A DNA stretch of 64,000 bases from Ophioceras dolichostomum (Eukaryota; Ascomycota; Sordariomycetes; Magnaporthales; Ophioceraceae). Positions 57,901-64,000 of this stretch are shown piece after piece (position 1 is the first letter of the stretch; every line of letters starts with the position of its first letter). The notes under the pieces were generated by a model that did not search any database, was not told where the DNA came from, and saw only the letters and a list, made by a program, of their open reading frames with translations. The stretch spans positions 69,164 to 133,163 of the forward strand of contig PYST01000030.1 of the NCBI GenBank assembly GCA_003049485.1, read 5' to 3'. The position numbers and the translations under genes are program-made.

Positions 57901-59643
57901 ACAGGGAATGCTCTTCTTGCTTGCGGAGGGGAGAGTCAGGAAGCTCGCACGGGAGCCCACTTCAACTCAAAAGGGAAAGGGACCATCCTGCCTTCCTGTC
58001 CCGCGGAGACTGGTGGCTTGACTGCCACTGGCTTGACTGGGAAGCAGCGCCTTGCACAAGGTGTGTCGACAGCTTGGGCAGCTTCGGCCAACCAGGGGTT
58101 CGATGGAAGCTACCACAGGCGATCCCTGCCGAAGACCGGCGCGAGTGGATCGGGTTGGCGCGGTCTCGGTTGTGGTACGAAGTACTGGGTACTTGCCACA
58201 GACCTGTGTCTCTCCGGCTTGCCACGCAGAGACGCAAAGGCACGCACAGCACCAGTTTTTCCCCGCCTGCCTGCTTGAAAGCTAGTGCCATTGGGAAGTG
58301 GGCACCCACCACCCTCCCTCAGTGCAGTCAGGTTAGTGCTGCTCTGCAGTTCGCTGCAAGCTTGAGAGGGTGGTGATGAGTTGGGGATGAAGCTGGCCAA
58401 CCACTAGAGGGACTGTAAGATCCTGATTTTGTGATGCTGTCGGGGAAAAGGATCCTCTCTCTCTTTCTGTCCCCCTCTCCAAGCCATCTACTTGTTTGTA
58501 TATGTTACGATAGAACATAGCAAGGCAGTCAAGCCGTCGACGCGGCCACGGATGCTATCAAGAATACCTCAAGTCCACATGCGAAATACTCGATGGCGAA
58601 GAGGACTTCCAAAGGACTCCAGCACAGGGTCCAGCACAGGCAACACTGAGAGTGAGAACAACGATCCAGCTCCAGGGATGCATCGGACTTCAAGTGGGAT
58701 CTCCAACTGCAGGCTTCCCCCCACTACCACCACCACTAATAATAATTTCACAGCAGATCCACCGTCTCGCTTCACAAGGGTTGGTGGAGAGGAGAGGGCA
58801 ACCACCACTGCGGCGCGCCGTACCCAAGGCCCAGAAGTCTCCCCAGTGTGGTTCCGTTCCAGGTGCGCCTGCTCGATGGTCTAGGCTAGACTAGCAGCGT
58901 CGCAGCTCCCACTCGCCTCTCTCACCACTGGTCGACTCGCCCAGGGTCGAACTGACCCGAACTGCTCGAGCAGGTGTCCATCCCACTTCCCTCGCCCTCA
59001 TCCTTAGCCCTCTTCTTCCTGGGCGCGCCTCCTTCCTCATATTTTTTTCAACCACCCGTAACCACCTTGGGAAGGAAGTCTGCATTCCCATCATCTGCAG
59101 TCAGTTCCAGGTCCTCATCATCCACGGGTCGTTGAGCAGGGAGAAAAAAAAAAAACCAAACGTAAACCTCCTCACCACAAACCGCCGCTATTTTCGACCC
59201 CAAAAGTCTCGGAAAGCCACATCCCCCACCGTGTCGACTCGGTCGAGTCACTGCTGCTGGCCTCGAACTCACGAGGGCAAAAAGCAAGTGGCTCTAAGCC
59301 GTTGAGGACGTTCTGGGCTTGCTTCTTCTTTCCCCGTTTCTTATATTTTTTTGCGCCACTCTCGCGCTCCCGGTCGTGTTCCGCCAATTAGAGGCAGTCA
59401 GCCGGTTTTGAAGGTGCGCTGGAAACCTGAGCGTGAGCCTGTGACAGCCAGAGACAGCTGCTCAGCTGGCTTGTGTGGTGAACCCACCACCACCACACCC
59501 ACCAAGCCTGTGCGGCGAGGCGTGGGGAAATCGCACCTTCCACCTTCCTTCGCCCTTCCAAGTCTGCTCCTCCTTTACTTCGTCTCCCCACCCCTACCCA
59601 TTCTCTACTCTCCCGCTCAAGACATCTCTCGACCGGGTACGAC

Positions 59644-62600
59644 ATGAGCTCCAGCACAGCAGCGCCGACGTCCACAATAAGTATATCGGTCGCGATGAAC
59701 CCGACTACAACAGAGCACGACTTCAGATTCCCCCGGCGGCCCGCTCAGGCCTCCGCTGGCGCCGCGGGTGGCAGCGGTGCCAGTGCTGGTGCTTCTGGCG
59801 CCGGTGGAAGCAGCAACAGCGCAACTGGTACCACCCGATCCACGGCCACCAACAACAGCGAGAAGCAGCCGCTCTCCAAGTCGAAGGAGCAGCAACAGCA
59901 GCAGCAACCAAATTCGACCGATTTGCGTGCCTCGCTCCTCGAATTCAACATGGACCGGAACAGCACTTTCACCGCGGCCCAGGACCGGTTGTCCAAGATC
60001 GAGGCCTTCTCTGAGTTGGAGAACGGAATGGCCGACCTTAACAAGACTCCGGAAGAGCTCCAGCAGCAGGACCCTCTCGCCGCCCAGGTCTGGCGCTTCT
60101 TCAGCAAGACGAAGCAGACACTGCCCAACCAGGAGCGCATGGAGAATATTACCTGGCGCATGATGCACATGAACCTGCGCAAGCGCCAGCAGGAGGAGCG
60201 GGCCCGGTAAGCAACACACTCCTTGCCTCCCCTACCTTTCTACTTGATTTCTTTCTTTCTGGCTCTCTGGATTTCTCTGTCTTTCCGGTTTCTTGTCCAC
60301 GATATACTCTGCACGGGCACTGGTGGTGGTGGTTGTGGCATAGGTAGCTGTCAAACCTGCAGCAGCACCTGACCGGCTAACGCGCATGTCACAAACAAAT
60401 CACAGGCTCGCTGGCCGTGCTCCGGAGTCCCTGGCCAATGCGCCGAGCGGCATTGCTCAGCTACGCAAGTCTTCGCAGCAGAATGCCTCGCATAGTGAAC
60501 CGATGAGCCTGGACGACTTCATCGAGCCGGATAAAGCGGGCACTCCGGTTGGTGCAGCAGGCACGCCGGAGGCTTCCAAGAACGAGGAGACTTCCTCTGT
60601 ACATGCTGTGGCCACTGCAATCCCGATCAAGACTCGCGGCAAGGAGATCGCCCGGCCATTCAATCCGCAGTCGGTTCCCGTGGCCGCTCATCCGCGGGGA
60701 CGCCGGGACGAGTTCGCATACGTCACTCGGCACCATAGAAAGACGTCCATTGACGACAGACGGGTAAGTGATCGAGTAGGCGAGACACAAAGAGAGATAG
60801 GACGACCCACTTCCACATCCCCTGGTCCCCTAGTACAGGTTTGCCCTGTAAAGCAAGTCCTCCGTGTTGTCGTTGGAAGCCCCTTATGTTTCTCGCTCTT
60901 GCTCTCCTATAGTCGACATGGGGACCACTGTGCAGGTAACTGACGATACATGCATCTACTTCTGCAGACCCGGAAGCGTCCAGCCGATTTCTCGCCGCAC
61001 GTACCGGCGGTCAACGCTGGGAACGAATTCGACGCTGATGCTGATCTCCACGAGTATTCTCTGGATGCTCCTGGTCAGGCCGGTCTCGGCCAGCCGGTTC
61101 ATGGACACCCACACGGCCTGCCCTTCCAGCTGGACACGTTCAACAACATGGATCACGACCCGATCATCACCTCTGCGGGTCCATTCCAGCCCAACTTCTC
61201 GTTCTCACCGTCCACCTCGCCAATGATGTCTCATGGACCCTTCTCACACCAAGTGTACAACACGTCGTCGATCGGTGCGGCGTCCATGCCAGCACCTGCG
61301 GACTTCTACTCCCCTCCTGGATCCGCCTACCAGTCCGCTGTGTCCACTCCCCACCCCCTCAATGACAATGGCGAGAGCTTCTACTTTGGAGGCGGCATTG
61401 ACATGCGTCAGCAGGCCCGTGTCCAAGCTTTCCGGCAGGCCGCTGGACCTCACAATTCTGCTCAGATTCCGACGCACTTTGCGTACGGCGGCGCCAACGG
61501 GGCTAACATTTACACCACCACCAGCGCTCCTACTGAGCCCGTCTCTTCCTTCACCGCACCTAGCTCGTTCCACATTGACCCTGCCCAGGTGTTCCAGACG
61601 GACGCTCCAGTTCGTTCTCCCGGGCTTGGCCTGGTGCAGGAGAGCAGCATGTTCAGTTTCCCCGGCGACTCGGATGGAGACGATGAGGATGCAGGCGGAT
61701 CGTTTGCGGACCGAAACATGGCAATGGCCCATGACTTCTCGCCCAGCGGCTTGGAGGAGTCATCTGGTCTCGATTTCGGCGGCAGCATGGGCTGGGATGC
61801 ATCTCTGCCTGGCAACTTCAGCACTCGTGCGGCCCGATACCCCGGAGGCCCGCCCCGAAAGCAGGTCACGATCGGAGGCACTACCGACTTCGTGGATACG
61901 AATGGCGATTGGGAGCCGGGTAGCCTGGGTAGGACCCAGTCCTTCGGCAGGCAGCCCAACGATGGTCGTCGCAAGGTACCGCGCACGGCGTCGACCCCGA
62001 CTGTTGGTCGTGGCGGGAACCCGTTCGAGCACCTCGCTGCTCAGGCGGCTTCCAACCCCAACTCTCCACCCCCGGAGTTGGCTGGCCATGCTTCGGGTTT
62101 CTCCTCGGTTGCTCACAGCCGGCCGTCTTCGCCGCCCCCCGGATCTAAGCACGGATCGACCTCGAACCTGCAGAACTCAGGAAACCAGGGCAACGGTGAC
62201 ACCACGGCGCCTACAACGTGCACCAACTGCTTCACGCAGACCACCCCGCTCTGGCGCCGTAACCCAGAGGGTCAGCCGCTTTGCAACGCCTGCGGTCTCT
62301 TCCTCAAGCTGCACGGTGTGGTCCGTCCTCTTAGCTTGAAGACGGACGTGATTAAGAAGCGGAACCGTGGCTCCGGCTCCAGCATGCCCGTGGGTGGCAC
62401 AAGCACGCGCTCGAAGAAGAACTCCAGCGCCAATGCCTCTGGCAACACCTCGGGAACCACCACGAGGAAGAACTCCACGCTGGCTATGTCGTCGACCGTC
62501 AGTGCCGCCGCTGTCAGTGCTCAACAGACACCGCAGCAGCAGGTGCAACAGGTCACCACGCCGCCCGCCATTCTGTCGCAGCAGCAGCGGGCAGGCAGCG

Positions 62601-63187
62601 CGAACGAGAGCGAGAGCCCCGTGAGTGGACCCGCCTCCGGCGGGAACACCGCCGGCAGCACACCCAACAGCTACGCCGGATCCGCTACCGGCGCCGTGGG
62701 CGGCAAGGGCGTGGTGCCCATCGCGGCGGCCCCGCCGAAAAACGTGCCGGGTCCGGGCGCCGCGTCCATGCCGCGAAGCGTCACCGTGGCCTCGAAGCGA
62801 CAGCGCCGCCATAGCAAGGCGAGCGCGAGCACAGTCAACAACGCTACGAACGCCGGCACCGCCGCCAGCACCAGCAGCCCCTCTGACGCCACCGGCGGCG
62901 CCATGGACATCGACAGCCCAGAGAACTCGACGGGCTCCAACGAGGCTGCCCGCTCCCTCGGCTCCTCTAGTGGCGGCGGCGGCATCGGCAATGTCGGACT
63001 GGCTAGCATGCAGACCAGCGCCGGCCTGGGTCTCTCTAACGGCCTGTCGATGGCTTCTACTTCTCGTCCCAACCTAATCTCCCCTGGAATGCTGGGAATG
63101 ACCGGCCCTCCGCAGACGACCGGCTTGATCACTCCGGGAGGCGCCAATGGCCCGCAGGAGTGGGAGTGGCTGACGATGAGTCTGTAG
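59644..63187 (+). CDS. areA: GATA-type nitrogen regulator AreA/NIT2
   Basis: AreA/NIT2 activates genes for use of secondary nitrogen sources when ammonium or glutamine is scarce. Exons 59644-60206, 60406-60763 and 60968-63187; introns 60207-60405 and 60764-60967; 1046 aa, close to the size of NIT2. The splices give EERARLAGRAPESL and SIDDRRTRKRPADFSPHVPA, both typical. The N-terminus has MNPTTTEHDFRFPRRP and then a conserved WRFFSKTKQTLPNQERMENI block (the fungal DUF1752-type region) near residues 145-175. The single GATA finger is CTNCFTQTTPLWRRNPEGQP then LCNACG, with Cys at 725, 728, 746 and 749 (C-x2-C-x17-C-x2-C), followed by the basic arm VRPLSLKTDVIKKRNRGSG. The extreme C-terminus EWEWLTMSL is the conserved element implicated in contact with the NMR repressor. 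Between finger and C-terminus is a long Ser/Thr/Gly/Ala-rich tail. Confidence 0.97.
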
Positions 63188-64000
63188 GACACTCCACGAC
63201 CGCCGTTCAGGTCTAGAGAGACTCATCACCATCCGCGTTCGGTGCCGCTTTCGTTCCTGTTACCCTCCGCTTACTACGACCCTTACACTGGAGCTACACC
63301 CACTGCCACTGCCCCGGAGTACTTGCCACACTACCTACCACACAGCGCGATGCCTTGAACGTTGTTGCGCAGACCACTTTTCTCGACCCGACTCAGCCCC
63401 TGCATTTTTGGCCCCTGCTCTGCTATTTGCCTATACACAAGACGGCATCGAGAGACACCAATATCGCCTCACCAACAACAACAAGTGAGGGATATATCTC
63501 GACTCTCCTCCCTCCCGTATCGTTTAATTTCTTCTTTATTATTATTCGCTTTTCCAATATTCAGTCGCCCGATCTTCCTTTCTTATTATTTACTCAGCAA
63601 ATACCCATCCTTAAACTTCAATCGTCTGATATTTCCGTCTTTTCCTCCCTTACAAACTTACTATTTTTACTAGACGACACGACTGATATCTCCTCTCTAC
63701 CCACCGCCACCCACACGATTATCTTAACCGCCGACTCGGTTTCAACCGCTCGTTCACGTCTATCCGTTGCGTTGTCTTTTTTTCTTGTCGTATTTCCATG
63801 CTACTACATACATGCGGGCGAGAGGGGAACTGTGTGCGGCGTTCTGTCAGGGTGGGTTGGCAGGTTCTCTTTTCTAGGCTCTGCGATGCTCTTTTTTTTT
63901 CTTTTCTTCTTCTATCTCGTCGTTTCTCTGCTTTTCACATCTCGATCCAATTTCTTCGTTGATCGACGGTAGGGCAGGGAGGTCGGAGGTTGATCTCTTT
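63188..64000. other. 3' flank of areA
   Basis: This is T-rich, pyrimidine-rich sequence typical of a long fungal 3' UTR and downstream flank. The longest frame (205 codons at 63355-63972) is Phe/Leu/Ser-rich because of the T content and lacks an ATG-led, domain-bearing protein. No gene is supported to the window end. Confidence 0.6.

Larger units (their letters stand above)
50894..59643. other. 8.7-kb divergent interval between WSC gene and areA, no supported gene
   Basis: Both flanking genes point away from this interval, so it must contain both promoters. Only short frames without domains are present. A palindromic cluster of GATA motifs lies at 52613-52637, a CAG/CAC repeat at about 54893-54920, and T-rich and CT-rich tracts lie near the areA end. 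A two-codon frame (ATG GTC TAG at 58875) is the only short upstream frame I note close to areA. Long leaders and promoters are common for areA/nit-2 genes. Confidence 0.5.

Noticed and set aside
57658..58376. Overlapping frames of about 190-206 codons upstream of areA
   Set aside because: Several frames are open in the same place with no domain, splice logic or consistent codon bias.
63355..63972. 205-codon plus-strand frame after areA
   Set aside because: It is T-rich 3' flank giving a Phe/Leu/Ser-rich translation; no domain and a poor start.

Overview
The window reads as nuclear DNA of a filamentous ascomycete, most like a Sordariomycete. Protein-coding genes carry one or two short GT-AG introns (about 70-200 nt). 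Coding sequence is GC-rich with C/G-ending codons. CT-rich leaders precede several starts. The recognisable proteins are typical of filamentous fungi: the nitrogen regulator AreA/NIT2, a Dbf2/SidB kinase, a WSC-domain membrane protein, a Pho85-type cyclin and a fungal APH-fold kinase. No species is claimed. Two runs of N (2877-2904 and 28010-28047) sit at C/G homopolymers and are assembly gaps.

Layout. Left end (1-3.5 kb): the 5' part of an F-box-like gene (minus) diverges from MRS2, the mitochondrial Mg2+ channel (plus). 3.5-15.1 kb: a very long stretch with no gene I can support. 15.1-18.1 kb: a Pcl1/PclA-type cyclin whose leader carries short upstream ORFs. 18.1-23 kb: nothing supported. 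23-32.3 kb: the dense part, with a DEAD-box RNA helicase and IPI1 (both minus), a roadblock/LC7 dynein light chain diverging from IPI1, an unrecognised 242-aa protein, and an APH-type kinase gene broken by an in-frame stop. 33.9-43.5 kb: an unrecognised 1170-aa protein, a secreted CREG-like protein and the Dbf2 kinase. 47.3-50.9 kb: a small Cys-rich, probably GPI-anchored wall protein converging on a WSC-domain membrane protein. 50.9-59.6 kb: an 8.7-kb gene-free interval that must hold the upstream region of areA. 59.6-63.2 kb: the GATA factor AreA/NIT2.

The genes do not form a single pathway or a biosynthetic cluster. They are mostly housekeeping and regulatory: ribosome biogenesis (IPI1), RNA unwinding, dynein, mitotic exit/septation (Dbf2), Pho85 cyclin, Mg2+ import, nitrogen control and cell-wall sensing. 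I did not find a credible new multi-gene system. The most useful oddities are the nonsense codon in the APH gene, a 135-codon open frame directly behind the Dbf2 stop, a compact palindromic cluster of GATA motifs in the interval upstream of areA, uORFs in front of the cyclin, a 12-residue tandem repeat in the helicase tail, and two conserved-looking proteins of unknown function. No tRNA, rRNA, CRISPR array or intact transposon was found. Gene models were made by eye from reading frame, splice signals and family conservation.
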